A stretch of DNA of 57,151 nt. It comes from Lachnospiraceae bacterium. Lineage in GTDB: Bacteria; Bacillota; Clostridia; Lachnospirales; Lachnospiraceae. Below the pieces are notes generated by a model. That model ran no database searches. It saw nothing but the letters and a program-made list of their open reading frames with translations, and was not told the DNA's origin. Both the position numbers and the translations under genes were made by a program. This document shows positions 7,207-16,500 of this stretch, in pieces; position 1 is the first letter of the stretch; each line of letters starts with the position of its first letter. Where the stretch lies: NCBI GenBank assembly GCA_022768465.1, contig JALELZ010000016.1:1-57151 (forward strand). The letters are read 5' to 3'.

Positions 7207-9486
7207 ATGGGAAAGTTAAAAAGGCGTTCAAATTTCAGAAAAGGAAATCTTGCGGATTTCATAGTTGATCATAATAAGCTCATAAGAAATATAGTTATTG
7301 TGCTTGTTGTGTTTTTTGCATTCTTTGCACCATTTGTCGGAATCAATTATGATCTTACATCATATCTGCCGTCATCTGAGCCGTCAAAGATAGCAATAGA
7401 TAAAATGGATGAGACATTCGGATATCCGGGTACCGGCAGACTCATGCTTAAAGATGTTTCTATATATGAGGCTAAGCAATATAAGGACAGGATAGAGAAG
7501 CTTGACGGTGTTGACCAGATAATATGGTGTGATCTTACTACTCAGATATACGGCAGTTCAGAGTTCATAGATTATGATGATATTGATGATTACTATAAAG
7601 ACGGCGATGCCGTAATGGACATTACCTTTAAGGGCGGCGATGCTTCCAAGTTTACACATCGAACCATTGATCAGATACATGACATCATAGGGGACAAGGG
7701 AGAGCTTGTGGGCATGTCACCTACCAATAAATTCGTCGAAGAAAATGTTTCGAGCGAAATGAAGATGATTCTTGTCATTGCAGTATCTATGATATTTGTC
7801 ATACTGCTTGTCACCACAACGTCCTGGTTTGAACCTATATTGTTCCTTACGGTCATAGGCTGTGCGGTCGTTCTGAATAAGGGCTCCAACATTTTCCTTG
7901 GAACTATTTCCTATATTACCAATAATATATGTATAGTTCTTCAGCTTGCGACCTCGATGGACTATTCAATATTCCTGCTCCACAGCTATGAAAGAGAAAG
8001 AGAAAACGGTCTGGATAAGGTCTCTGCACTTAAGAAGGGACTTAACAGCACGATAACAACTATACTTGCATCATCACTTACTACCTTCTTCGGATTCATA
8101 GTGCTTGTATTCATGAAGTTTACTATCGGCTTCGATATGGGTGTGGTAATGGCAAAGAGTATTATTTGTTCATTGCTCATGGTAATATTCCTGATGCCGT
8201 CACTGCTGCTTTCATGGTCTGATCTGATAGATAAATACAGACATAAGTCGTTTATACCGGATCTTAAGAAGTTCTCAGAGAAGGTCGTAAAAATAGGACC
8301 TACGGTAGTTATAGTTAGCCTCGCTCTTGCAGGACCTATATATGTAGGTCAGAGCATGAATAACTTCATGTACGGAACGGATGCTACAGGCGCAGGTCCG
8401 GGAACTGAAATATATGAAGCAACAAATGATATAAATGCTAAGTTCGGCAGATCTAATATGATAGTTGCTATTTTCCCTGACACAGACGCTCAGAGAGAAA
8501 AGGAAATGAGCGATGAGATAGAGGATAAGGAATATGTGACCAATGTAATGGGGCTTTCAGCTTATCTTCCTGACGGAGTGTCGGAGAACATACTGCCGGA
8601 ATCGGTAAGAGAGCTGTTCCATAAGGATGGCTATGCAAGACTTCTTATATATATAGCGACAAGACCTGAATCCAAAACTGCATATAAGGATACCAATGAA
8701 ATAAGTGATATTATAAATAAGTATTATCCGGAGGATTCCTATATAACCGGCAATACACCTGTAACAATGGATATGGAAAGAGTTCTCGGACCTGACTACA
8801 GAATGGTCAATGCCCTTGCTATGACGGCAATATTCATTGTAGTTGCATTGTCATTCCATTCACCGGTAATGTCTATAGCTGCCATGATACCTATTATGAT
8901 GGCTATATATACCAATATGATATTCCCGTACCTCGAAGGTCAGGAGCTTATATTTATAGCTTATGCAGTAGTTTCCTGCATACAGCTCGGAGCAACTATA
9001 GACTATGCAATTTCGGAAACCTCGAATTATCTTCAGATACGAGAGGTTGAGCATGATAAAAGGAAGGCTGCCGTACAGATGACAGAGGTATCTTTCCCGT
9101 CCATACTTACGTCAGGAACCATACTTGTAGTCTGCGGCTATACTATAAGCTTTGCTTCAAGTATTCCTGCCATCAGTGAGGTAGGACATCTGGTAGGACG
9201 AGGTGCTGTGCTTTCAATGTTCTTTGTTACCTGCATGATGCCAGCTATCTTAAGACTTATTGATCCGTTCATTACTAAGTCGAGAAAGCAGCGCCGAGAG
9301 GAAAGAAAAGTAAGGATAGCAGAAGCAAAAGCAAATAAGAATGGAGCAACTGTTGATAAAGAAGAAACAGCAAATGAAGCAGAAACTGTTCATAAAGAAG
9401 AAACAACCAACGATGTGAAAACTGCAAACAAAGAGGAGACCGCAAATTCTGAGGGGAACGGTGCAGAAGGAGAGGTAAAAGCATGA
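7207..9486 (+). CDS. MMPL/RND-family exporter
   Basis: A 759-residue membrane protein with two repeats, each an extracytoplasmic domain plus about six transmembrane helices (TM1 near 28-47, clusters near 190-350 and 530-690). The motifs GTISYITNNICIVLQLATSMDYSIF-like and CIQLGATIDYAISETS carry the paired Asp-Tyr of MMPL transporters, which use proton flow to export lipids or hydrophobic compounds. The C-terminal cytoplasmic tail (about 700-759) is charged with repeated KEET units and may bind a partner. The start follows GGAGGG. It overlaps the next gene by 4 bases (ATGA), so export and the secreted partner are coupled. The TetR gene upstream probably regulates it. Confidence 0.9.
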   Translation: MGKLKRRSNFRKGNLADFIVDHNKLIRNIVIVLVVFFAFFAPFVGINYDLTSYLPSSEPSKIAIDKMDETFGYPGTGRLMLKDVSIYEAKQYKDRIEKLDGVDQIIWCDLTTQIYGSSEFIDYDDIDDYYKDGDAVMDITFKGGDASKFTHRTIDQIHDIIGDKGELVGMSPTNKFVEENVSSEMKMILVIAVSMIFVILLVTTTSWFEPILFLTVIGCAVVLNKGSNIFLGTISYITNNICIVLQLATSMDYSIFLLHSYERERENGLDKVSALKKGLNSTITTILASSLTTFFGFIVLVFMKFTIGFDMGVVMAKSIICSLLMVIFLMPSLLLSWSDLIDKYRHKSFIPDLKKFSEKVVKIGPTVVIVSLALAGPIYVGQSMNNFMYGTDATGAGPGTEIYEATNDINAKFGRSNMIVAIFPDTDAQREKEMSDEIEDKEYVTNVMGLSAYLPDGVSENILPESVRELFHKDGYARLLIYIATRPESKTAYKDTNEISDIINKYYPEDSYITGNTPVTMDMERVLGPDYRMVNALAMTAIFIVVALSFHSPVMSIAAMIPIMMAIYTNMIFPYLEGQELIFIAYAVVSCIQLGATIDYAISETSNYLQIREVEHDKRKAAVQMTEVSFPSILTSGTILVVCGYTISFASSIPAISEVGHLVGRGAVLSMFFVTCMMPAILRLIDPFITKSRKQRREERKVRIAEAKANKNGATVDKEETANEAETVHKEETTNDVKTANKEETANSEGNGAEGEVKA

Positions 9487-11957
9487 AAAGGATAATAAAG
9501 AAGAAAACTGCATACAGAATAGCGGCTGTCACACTTCTTACAGGAATGCTGATGTCTGAGACTATGCCTCTTGTAAGCTATGCGGCAGGAGCAAAGGTCG
9601 ATGTCGATGAGACCATGTACCTTAACCTGGATTATTACGGACAGATAAGCAAGGCCAATGTTGTTAAGGGCATAACCTTTAATTCAAGTAAAAGCTATAC
9701 GGATCATGGAAACTATACAGCGCTTACCAACATGTCTACAAGCGAGCAGCTTGAGGATAATAATGGTTCTGTAACTGTCAAAGCTCCTGAAAATGGTGGA
9801 AAGCTGTATTTTCAGGGAACACTTGATCCTAAGAAGGTAGTTGTTCCGTGGACCTTTGATGTCACCTATAAGGTTAACGGTGTTGTGACTGATGCAGATC
9901 ATGTCGGCGGAGCAAAGGGACTAATTGAGATGGATATCGATGCCATCCCTAACGAAAAGGCTTCTGAGTATATGAAGAACAATTTCATACTCATGGTAGG
10001 CATCCCTGTAGACAGTGAAAAATACTATTCGGTCGATGCACCTGATTCACAGGTTGCAAATATGGGAGAATACAGCTGCGTGGTATTTGAAGCGCTTCCC
10101 GGAAAAGAGGGACATTTTGTTGCCCGTTTCGGAACAGACAGCTTCGAGACTGTTGGTGCAATCATCATGATGTCACCTGCTACCGTAGGTGATTTAAAGG
10201 ATGTAAAGGATCTTAAGGAGCTAAAGGATAAGTTCCGTGACAATACCAATGCCATGTTCGATGATGTTGAAGCTATCATGGACAATGTCACAAATGTTTC
10301 TGAGCAGCTTTCACTTACCAATCAGATGCTTCAGAACCTGCAGGAAGGAAAAAACAAGATCCATTCACAAAAGGATGCTATATTTAACGGAAATGATGTA
10401 GCTATTCAGGATCTCAGAGATCTTTCAGGCACACTCACACCGCTTGACAGCTCACTTAAGACCACTCAGTGGCTCGTATATGACGTCAATAAAAACCTTA
10501 ATACACTCGATCAGGATCTTCTTGATACGAGCTCAAAGATGAAATCCTTAAGCAACAGACTTAAGAATCTCGGAACCTCAATGTCCGATGTTGATGCAAT
10601 AACCGAGGATGAGCTTAAAAGGGAGCTCGGAGGCATTACAACAGGACTTAACAAGGTTACAAGCGGCATCAAGAACAGCACTCAGGCAGGAGCCAATATC
10701 GGGTCTATAACGGCGAACAGTTCAAAGGACATAGATGATCTTATAACCAATGCCGGCATCACAGAAGCTGCTGACGGATACCTTCCTTCTGCGGTAATAG
10801 GATTTTTAAATAACTGTGTAAATGCCGGAATGGTAGATATGACTGCGGATCTTGGAGATAAGAATGTTGTTGAACAGCTTGAAAAAAAGCTTATTGCGGC
10901 ACAGTATTTAAATGATTATTTAACCACACTTATTCCTTCTATTGAAGCGCCTGTTACATCCAAGAAGCTTATTTCAGGGTTTAACGGTATGGTTGAAACC
11001 AAAGTCAAAACGGAAAATAAGACAAAAGAAGTTGCTATTGAAGAAGTTATTGAAGAGGGCGTAACAGGAGCTAAAACCGTCGGAAAATACAGCGATTATA
11101 AAAAGAATGCCGATGATTTTATAGAATCTGTAGCTGCTGTAAAGGACCTTAAGGATAAGGCTGATGATATATCGAAGAATACGGCATCAGACGGCACAAA
11201 TGTTGCAGCTAATCTTAAGACACTTACCGATGGTCTTCAGGATATTTCTGACGGTATTGATGATATCGATGATCCTGCTGTCGTGATGTCACTTATGGGA
11301 CAGATAGCAGCTGTTTCTGCGGATATCGAGGAGATATCAAACTACGGCGGAGCCGTTGCCTTCCAGACAGCAAGATTCATTAACAGTGCCAGAAACCTTG
11401 CAGGCGATATGGATACGCTTATAGCAACCATGAACAACTATTATCAGGATGTTCAGGATGCTATAGAAAATACAGACAACGTGCTTTTACAGATACAAAA
11501 GACTACAGATGATGTTGCGGGTACTCTTCAGACTGTTAATGATACTATCCGTTCAGCGGAGGAAAATCTCAGCAACGCCGCAGACGAGGGTCTTGAAGCA
11601 GGCAGACAGGCTGTTGACAACACCGGTAAGATAGTTGAAAATGTTAAGGATCTCAAGGCTTCGGGAGCTGATCTCAGAAAGTCTATAAATGATGAGCTTG
11701 ATGAGAAGGAAGCTGAGAACAATTTCCTTAATATGGATCCTTATGCGGTCAAGGAATCTCTTACAAGCAATAAGAATCCGGAGCCTTCATCGATTTCTAT
11801 TATCTGCCGTACAGATGAGATAAGCGCGGATGACGAAGAGGCACAGAAGGTGCTTGATGCGGAAGAGGCAGAGGCGCAAAGCTCCGTATGGGAAAGAATA
11901 ATAAATGTCTTTAAAAAGATATGGTATGCAATAACAGGAATTTTCAGTAAAGACTGA
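9483..11957 (+). CDS. Large secreted helical protein, MMPL partner
   Basis: The 824-residue product starts with a Sec signal peptide (KRIIKKK, hydrophobic core, likely cut after SYAA near 35). Residues about 40-235 look like a beta-rich domain. From about 240 to 760 the sequence is long helical and coiled-coil, with heptads and many D/N/K/S residues (DLKDVKDLKELKDKF, LSNRLKNLGTSMSDV, NDTIRSAEENLSNAADEG). The end (WERIINVFKKIWYAITGIFSKD) is amphipathic and could sit on the membrane. I know no precise family. Proteins of this shape accompany MMPL or YhgE/Pip systems, so a role as an extracellular adaptor for the exporter is inferred. RBS and start are coupled with the MMPL stop. Confidence 0.75.
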   Translation: MKRIIKKKTAYRIAAVTLLTGMLMSETMPLVSYAAGAKVDVDETMYLNLDYYGQISKANVVKGITFNSSKSYTDHGNYTALTNMSTSEQLEDNNGSVTVKAPENGGKLYFQGTLDPKKVVVPWTFDVTYKVNGVVTDADHVGGAKGLIEMDIDAIPNEKASEYMKNNFILMVGIPVDSEKYYSVDAPDSQVANMGEYSCVVFEALPGKEGHFVARFGTDSFETVGAIIMMSPATVGDLKDVKDLKELKDKFRDNTNAMFDDVEAIMDNVTNVSEQLSLTNQMLQNLQEGKNKIHSQKDAIFNGNDVAIQDLRDLSGTLTPLDSSLKTTQWLVYDVNKNLNTLDQDLLDTSSKMKSLSNRLKNLGTSMSDVDAITEDELKRELGGITTGLNKVTSGIKNSTQAGANIGSITANSSKDIDDLITNAGITEAADGYLPSAVIGFLNNCVNAGMVDMTADLGDKNVVEQLEKKLIAAQYLNDYLTTLIPSIEAPVTSKKLISGFNGMVETKVKTENKTKEVAIEEVIEEGVTGAKTVGKYSDYKKNADDFIESVAAVKDLKDKADDISKNTASDGTNVAANLKTLTDGLQDISDGIDDIDDPAVVMSLMGQIAAVSADIEEISNYGGAVAFQTARFINSARNLAGDMDTLIATMNNYYQDVQDAIENTDNVLLQIQKTTDDVAGTLQTVNDTIRSAEENLSNAADEGLEAGRQAVDNTGKIVENVKDLKASGADLRKSINDELDEKEAENNFLNMDPYAVKESLTSNKNPEPSSISIICRTDEISADDEEAQKVLDAEEAEAQSSVWERIINVFKKIWYAITGIFSKD

Positions 11958-11974
11958 TAAGCGGAGGTATTTAC

Positions 11975-13297
11975 ATGAAAATAAAGAATAAAATAACAAG
12001 TGCTGCGGCCTTGGGCCTTATGCTTTCAGCCTCCATGGCTGTTTCGGCATTTGCAGCAGTGAAAAATGTCGATCTTACAATAGATACTGACAATATAAGC
12101 GGCTGGACTCCGGGAGTTGCATTCTTCCCGGAGATAGAGCTTGACGAGGATGACAGTGATTCTATTGATCTCAGGGTGGATACTGCAGACATAATGAATG
12201 CAAATCCGACAATGGGATATACACTGAGGTTCACATTGGATGCTGACAGTGAGATCCTTGATGAGGATTTAAAGGTACACGGAAACGGTATCAGAGCCAC
12301 ATATGTAGATACTGTCGGAATGGACGGAACGAGCGCAGAGGGAAGACTGCTTGTCTATCCTTATTATCAGCTTCCGGCTCCGGCACCTCATATAGATTTT
12401 ACGGCAAAGACTGTATCATGGGAGCCGATAAAGTATGCAGGCAATTATGAGTTGGTAGTTTCCTACACTACGAAAAACGGCAGTGATAAAACGGTGCATT
12501 TTAAGACCAAGGATACATCAAAGGATATATCAAGCTATATCAATGCAGCTGCTGACGGCGGACAGATAGGTGTAGCTGTAAGAGCATTAGCCTCTGATGA
12601 AGAAGGCTATATGGATGCAAAGGTAGACTATGCAGCAAAGACAGCAAGCTGGGATTCTATATCCGGAGTTGAAAAGTATAAGGTTACAATAAGATATACG
12701 AATTCAAGCGGCATGTCAGTCAAGAAGAATCAGACTGTCACAGGTCATTCCTTAAGCGTTTCAAGCTATATCATGGCTTCGGGAGACGGCAAGGTGAGTG
12801 TGACTGTAAGAGGAATCCCTACGGGTAATGACTCAAAGTATTACAACATTGCACCGTCTGATTTTGCGGATGCCTCAGGAAGCACGACTTCTGCTGATAC
12901 TTCGGATTATGAGGTGGATAATGTCTGGGATTTCACAGCGGATTATCAGGCTGTTGTGGACGGAAATTTTGCAGCTGTAGCAAATCCTGCAAGAGCATAT
13001 TCCTATGGAAGCACAGGGATAGGCACTGCTGACGGAAGCTGGAACAGGATCACATATAAGTGGCAGTATTTAGTAAACGGTCAGCCGTTTAACAGCGGCT
13101 GGAAGCAGATAGGAAGCAGCTGGTATTTCTTTGATGCAGACGGCTTTATGCACACCGGATGGCTTAAGGATAACGGCAAATGGTATTATCTTGAGAGTAA
13201 GGTCGGAAGCACTTCAGGTGTAATGTACACAGGAACTCATCAGATAAACGGAAAGAGCTATGTCTTCGGAGCTGACGGAGCCTGCACAAACAAATAA
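11975..13297 (+). CDS. Secreted protein with cell-wall-binding repeats
   Basis: It has a signal peptide (cut near AFAA, residue 28), then a beta-rich N-terminal part (30-130). Two repeats follow, each starting with a short 'kTVSWEPI..'/'kTASWDSI..' Fn3-like strand pattern (about 137-290). The C-terminus (about 360-440) has aromatic GW repeats of the choline/cell-wall-binding type (GWKQIGSSWYFFDADGFMHTGW and NGKWYYLE). It should be surface-bound through these repeats. GGAGG lies 8 bases before the ATG, 17 bases after the previous stop, so it is the third gene of the MMPL operon. No catalytic domain is seen. Confidence 0.85.
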   Translation: MKIKNKITSAAALGLMLSASMAVSAFAAVKNVDLTIDTDNISGWTPGVAFFPEIELDEDDSDSIDLRVDTADIMNANPTMGYTLRFTLDADSEILDEDLKVHGNGIRATYVDTVGMDGTSAEGRLLVYPYYQLPAPAPHIDFTAKTVSWEPIKYAGNYELVVSYTTKNGSDKTVHFKTKDTSKDISSYINAAADGGQIGVAVRALASDEEGYMDAKVDYAAKTASWDSISGVEKYKVTIRYTNSSGMSVKKNQTVTGHSLSVSSYIMASGDGKVSVTVRGIPTGNDSKYYNIAPSDFADASGSTTSADTSDYEVDNVWDFTADYQAVVDGNFAAVANPARAYSYGSTGIGTADGSWNRITYKWQYLVNGQPFNSGWKQIGSSWYFFDADGFMHTGWLKDNGKWYYLESKVGSTSGVMYTGTHQINGKSYVFGADGACTNK

Positions 13298-13349
13298 TTT
13301 TTGTACAAAATTTCGCATAAAATAAGAAAGCTTAATTTTGTATACAATC

Positions 13350-13378
13350 TTTACATGAAAATCATCATCGCTTATAAT
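13350..13378 (+). promoter_or_regulatory. Promoter of the lar operon
   Basis: TTTACA (13350-13355), 17 bases, TATAAT (13373-13378). Transcription would begin near 13385 and leave a leader of about 180 bases before larE. Confidence 0.7.
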
Positions 13379-13490
13379 GCTACATAGTATTTGGATGGTT
13401 GCATGAAGCAGCCTCGATCGTATTAAGCTGTTTTAAACAGCACAAAGTTTAGTAAATATTAAAGCAATATAGATCGATGAAGTATCATGA

Positions 13491-13530
13491 AGGTACATTT
13501 TTCCTTAAGCGGGGAGAGTGTACCTTTTTG
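13491..13530 (+). terminator. Terminator-like hairpin in the larE leader
   Basis: AAGGTACA (13491-13498) and TGTACCTT (about 13520-13527) pair around a 21-base loop, and the second arm runs into TTTTT. It lies inside the predicted leader about 35 bases before larE, where it could attenuate transcription. An upstream hairpin, GCTGTTT-T-AAACAGC, lies at about 13428-13442. Confidence 0.5.
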
Positions 13531-13565
13531 CGCATATTAATATTTACACGGGGAAGGTAAATACA

Positions 13566-14312
13566 ATGGATCTCAATCAGTTTTTCAGAGAGAATAATAA
13601 GGTTGCAGTCGCATTTTCAGGCGGAGTAGATTCTTCTTATCTGCTTTATGCAGCAGTTAAGGCAGGAGCACAGGTTACAGCGTATTATGTAAATGCCGCA
13701 TTTCAGCCGCAGTTTGAGCTTGATGATGCAATCAGACTTGCAGCTGAGGTTGGAGCTGAAATGAAGGTGCTTGAGGCTGACGTGCTCTCATGTGAGGATG
13801 TAGTTAAAAATCCTTCAAACCGCTGCTATTACTGTAAACAGCAGGTATTCGGCAATATATGGAAGGAAGCAAGAGCTGATGGCTACAGTGTGCTTTTAGA
13901 CGGCACTAATGCATCGGACGATGTAGCTGACAGACCCGGCATGAAGGCTCTTAAGGAGCTTACTGTAAAGTCACCTTTAAGAGAATGCGGACTTACCAAG
14001 GCAATGGTAAGAGAGCTCTCAAAGGAGGCAGGACTTTTTACATGGGATAAGCCTTCCTATGCATGTCTTGCAACAAGGATCCCGGCAGGAACAAGGATAA
14101 CCAGGGAAGCCCTTGAAATAACTGAAAAAGCAGAAGGCTTCATGGCAGCAAAGGGATATTCGGATTTCAGGATAAGAATGACCACAGACGGCAGTGCCAA
14201 GATACAGCTTAAAGAGGCACAGCTTTCAAAGCTTATGGCTGAGCGTGAGGATATCCTTAAGGAGCTTAAAAAGTACTATAAGGCAGTTACACTTGATCTG
14301 GAGGTTCGCTGA
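13566..14312 (+). CDS. larE: LarE, sulfur transferase for nickel-pincer cofactor
   Basis: LarE converts the two carboxylates of pyridinium biscarboxylate mononucleotide to thiocarboxylates during synthesis of the nickel-pincer nucleotide cofactor. The PP-loop SGGVDSSYLLYAA (18-30) binds ATP. Three cysteines, C87 and C90 in NRCYYCK and C167 in PSYACLATR, match the form that holds a [4Fe-4S] cluster; in the sacrificial Lactobacillus enzyme only the last Cys is present. The start at 13566 follows GGGGAAGG, and the longer frame from 13518 lacks such a site. Its stop overlaps the larB start (TGATG). Confidence 0.95.
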   Translation: MDLNQFFRENNKVAVAFSGGVDSSYLLYAAVKAGAQVTAYYVNAAFQPQFELDDAIRLAAEVGAEMKVLEADVLSCEDVVKNPSNRCYYCKQQVFGNIWKEARADGYSVLLDGTNASDDVADRPGMKALKELTVKSPLRECGLTKAMVRELSKEAGLFTWDKPSYACLATRIPAGTRITREALEITEKAEGFMAAKGYSDFRIRMTTDGSAKIQLKEAQLSKLMAEREDILKELKKYYKAVTLDLEVR

Positions 14313-15067
14313 TGAATACAGAGATAAAACGAATACTTGAGGATGTTAAAAGCGGAGCCATGTCTGTAGAGGATGCAGAGCTTAAGATAAAAATGGAACC
14401 GTTTTCAGATCTCGGCTATGCAAAAATAGATCATCACAGAAAGATTCGTCAGGGAGCTGCAGAGGTTATATACGGAGCCGGAAAGACTCCTGAGCATATT
14501 ATAGGAATTGTTAAAAATCTCAAAGAACATGGACACGATGCCATTCTTATAACGCGTATGGATAAGGAAAAGGCTGCTGCTGTTGCAAAGGAAGTGGAGC
14601 TTAACTATCATTCTGACTGCGGTATCGGAATAGTCGGAGAGCTGCCTGAACCTGACGGAATCGGGAAAATAGTTATCTGTACAGGCGGAACAAGCGACAT
14701 TCCTGTTGCTGAGGAAGCGGCGCTTACGGCAGAAATATACGGTAATGAGGTAGTAAGGCTTTTTGACGTCGGTGTAGCCGGACTTCACAGGCTGCTTGCT
14801 CATTCAGAAGAGCTTATGCAGGCAAGCGTTATAATCGCCATAGCCGGAATGGAAGGAGCCCTTGCAAGCGTTGTAGGTGGTCTTGCCGATTGCCCTGTAA
14901 TCGCAGTTCCTACAAGTGTGGGCTACGGGGCAGCCTTCAATGGTATAGCAGCATTGCTTTCTATGCTTAATTCATGCGCAAGCGGAGTTTCAGTTGTAAA
15001 TATTGATAATGGTTTTGGTGCAGGCTATCTTGCAAGTATGATAAATCATGAGGTGAGAAGAAAATGA
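14312..15067 (+). CDS. larB: LarB, NaAD carboxylase/hydrolase
   Basis: LarB carboxylates nicotinic acid adenine dinucleotide at C5 and releases AMP, the first step to the nickel-pincer cofactor. The 251-residue length is normal. The C-terminal two thirds are AIR-carboxylase-like (IVICTGGTSDIPVAEEAA, GVAGLHR, IAIAGMEGALASVVGGLADCPVIAVPTSVGYG). The N-terminal FSDLGYAKIDHHRKIRQGAAEVIYG is the LarB-specific part. It overlaps larE (TGATG) and larC (ATGA), so the operon is tightly coupled. Confidence 0.95.
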   Translation: MNTEIKRILEDVKSGAMSVEDAELKIKMEPFSDLGYAKIDHHRKIRQGAAEVIYGAGKTPEHIIGIVKNLKEHGHDAILITRMDKEKAAAVAKEVELNYHSDCGIGIVGELPEPDGIGKIVICTGGTSDIPVAEEAALTAEIYGNEVVRLFDVGVAGLHRLLAHSEELMQASVIIAIAGMEGALASVVGGLADCPVIAVPTSVGYGAAFNGIAALLSMLNSCASGVSVVNIDNGFGAGYLASMINHEVRRK

Positions 15068-15906
15068 AAACATTGTATTTGAATCTTGGAATGGGCGCAG
15101 CAGGAGATATGCTGACAGCAGCTTTATTTGAGCTTTTAAGCGATACAGATAAGGAAAAAGCACTTGAAGCACTTAAGGAGCTCAATATACCTGGTGTTGA
15201 ATTTGTACCTGAAAGATCCGAAAAATGCGGTATTGTCGGAACACATATGAGTGTTATAGTTAACGGTACAGAGGAAAGTGAGGAGATGTTTGCTCACAGC
15301 CATGCACATACTCACGACCATGAACATTCACATGATCATGACCACAGCGCTTGTGAAGCAGGCTCTGCAGAGGCATCAGATAATATAGCGGCAGAGGCTG
15401 ACAAGAATGAAAGTGCTGAAAATGCAAAGGTTAAAATGAATCTGCCGGATGATGTCAGAGCCGATTTCAGAGAAATATACAGGATCATCGGAAAGGCTGA
15501 AAGCAAGGCACACGGAGGCCCTGTTAAGCAGATACATTTTCATGAGGTAGGTGAAATTGATGCTGTAGCTGATATTTCTGCTGCATGTCTCCTTATGAGA
15601 ATGATAGCTCCGGAGCAGGTAATAGCTTCTCCTGTCAATGTTGGCTGGGGCCAGGTAAGATGTGCGCACGGAATCATGCCTGTGCCTACTCCTGCAACTG
15701 CAAACATACTTAAGAACGTGCCTATCTACAACAACAATATTAAGGGTGAGCTTTGCACACCTACAGGCGCTGCGCTCCTTAAGCATTTTGTTACAACATT
15801 CGGGCCTATGCCTCAGATGAAGGTGTCAAAAATAGGCTACGGAATGGGCAAAAAGGATTTCGAAGCAGCAAACTGTGTTGTGGCTATGCTTGGAGAAACC
15901 GACTGA
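15064..15906 (+). CDS. larC: LarC N-terminal part (LarC1), separate cistron
   Basis: LarC is the CTP-dependent cyclometallase that inserts nickel into the cofactor. This 280-residue protein covers the N-terminal domain: NLGMGAAGDMLTAAL at the start, HFHEVGEIDAVADI, INVGWGQVRCAHG-like segment, PTPATANILKNVP and GELCTPTGAALLKHF, ending after GYGMGKKDFEAANCVVAMLGE. A His-rich stretch at about 78-94 (H-S-H-A-H-T-H-D-H pattern) probably binds nickel. The protein stops at TGA 15904-15906, where most LarCs continue. The C-terminal domain is encoded separately 79 bases downstream. Confidence 0.95.
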   Translation: MKTLYLNLGMGAAGDMLTAALFELLSDTDKEKALEALKELNIPGVEFVPERSEKCGIVGTHMSVIVNGTEESEEMFAHSHAHTHDHEHSHDHDHSACEAGSAEASDNIAAEADKNESAENAKVKMNLPDDVRADFREIYRIIGKAESKAHGGPVKQIHFHEVGEIDAVADISAACLLMRMIAPEQVIASPVNVGWGQVRCAHGIMPVPTPATANILKNVPIYNNNIKGELCTPTGAALLKHFVTTFGPMPQMKVSKIGYGMGKKDFEAANCVVAMLGETD

Positions 15907-15985
15907 CAGCCTGACTTAAGATAGGGACAAAGACATTTCATACGAAAATCCTGCTTTAAGCATTATGAAAGGTAATAGCTGATTT

Positions 15986-16450
15986 ATGACTGCGGATATT
16001 GATTTAGAACTGAATGATGAGATCTCAGAGCTTTCTGCCAATGTCGACGACATGACGGCAGAAGAGATAGGCTATGCCTTTGACAGACTGCTTGAGGCAG
16101 GAGCCGTGGATGTTTATGCTCTTCCGGCAGTGATGAAAAAGAACAGGCCCGGTACTATACTCAATGTTTTATGCAGAGAGGATAAAAAACAGGATGTGAT
16201 AAGAGCTATGTTCAAGCACACGCGTACGATAGGAATACGCGAAAAGCTTATGTCAAGATATATACTTAAGCGTGAGTTTGAAACGATAGAAACACCTGAC
16301 GGAGATGTAAATGTGAAGCATGTTTTTGGCTACGGAACAAGCAGAGAAAAGCTTGAATATGATGATCTTGCTGCTATCGCTTCTAAGCGCGGCATAAGCA
16401 TTGCTGAGGCAAGACAGTATGCGGAGAGCTTCAGGAAGCAGGATAAGTAG
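15986..16450 (+). CDS. larC2: LarC C-terminal part (LarC2), separate cistron
   Basis: The 154 residues match the C-terminal domain of LarC: ELSANVDDMTAEEIGYAFDRLLEAGAVDVY, MKKNRPGTILNVLC, TRTIGIRE and the final KYD-type region. In Lactobacillus this half is joined by a programmed frameshift. Here the larC2 frame has stops at 15917 and 15980, so a shift cannot join the two halves. It must be translated on its own, from ATG 15986 with a weak GAAAGG about 13 bases upstream. A 7-bp inverted repeat (TTTCATA 15936-15942, TATGAAA 15964-15970) overlaps that site. Confidence 0.9.
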   Translation: MTADIDLELNDEISELSANVDDMTAEEIGYAFDRLLEAGAVDVYALPAVMKKNRPGTILNVLCREDKKQDVIRAMFKHTRTIGIREKLMSRYILKREFETIETPDGDVNVKHVFGYGTSREKLEYDDLAAIASKRGISIAEARQYAESFRKQDK

Positions 16451-16500
16451 AGCGGAATTATATAAATAAAGAGAATTGTTATAGAATAAGTATTGGTTGA

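Noticed and set aside
9250-9532. Cys/Leu-rich minus-strand frames opposite the MMPL tail
   Set aside because: They are the reverse of the KEET repeat codons and have no start signal.
15880-15990. Programmed frameshift joining larC1 and larC2, as in Lactobacillus
   Set aside because: The larC2 frame contains TAA at 15917 and TGA at 15980, so a shift anywhere in larC1 cannot reach the larC2 coding part.
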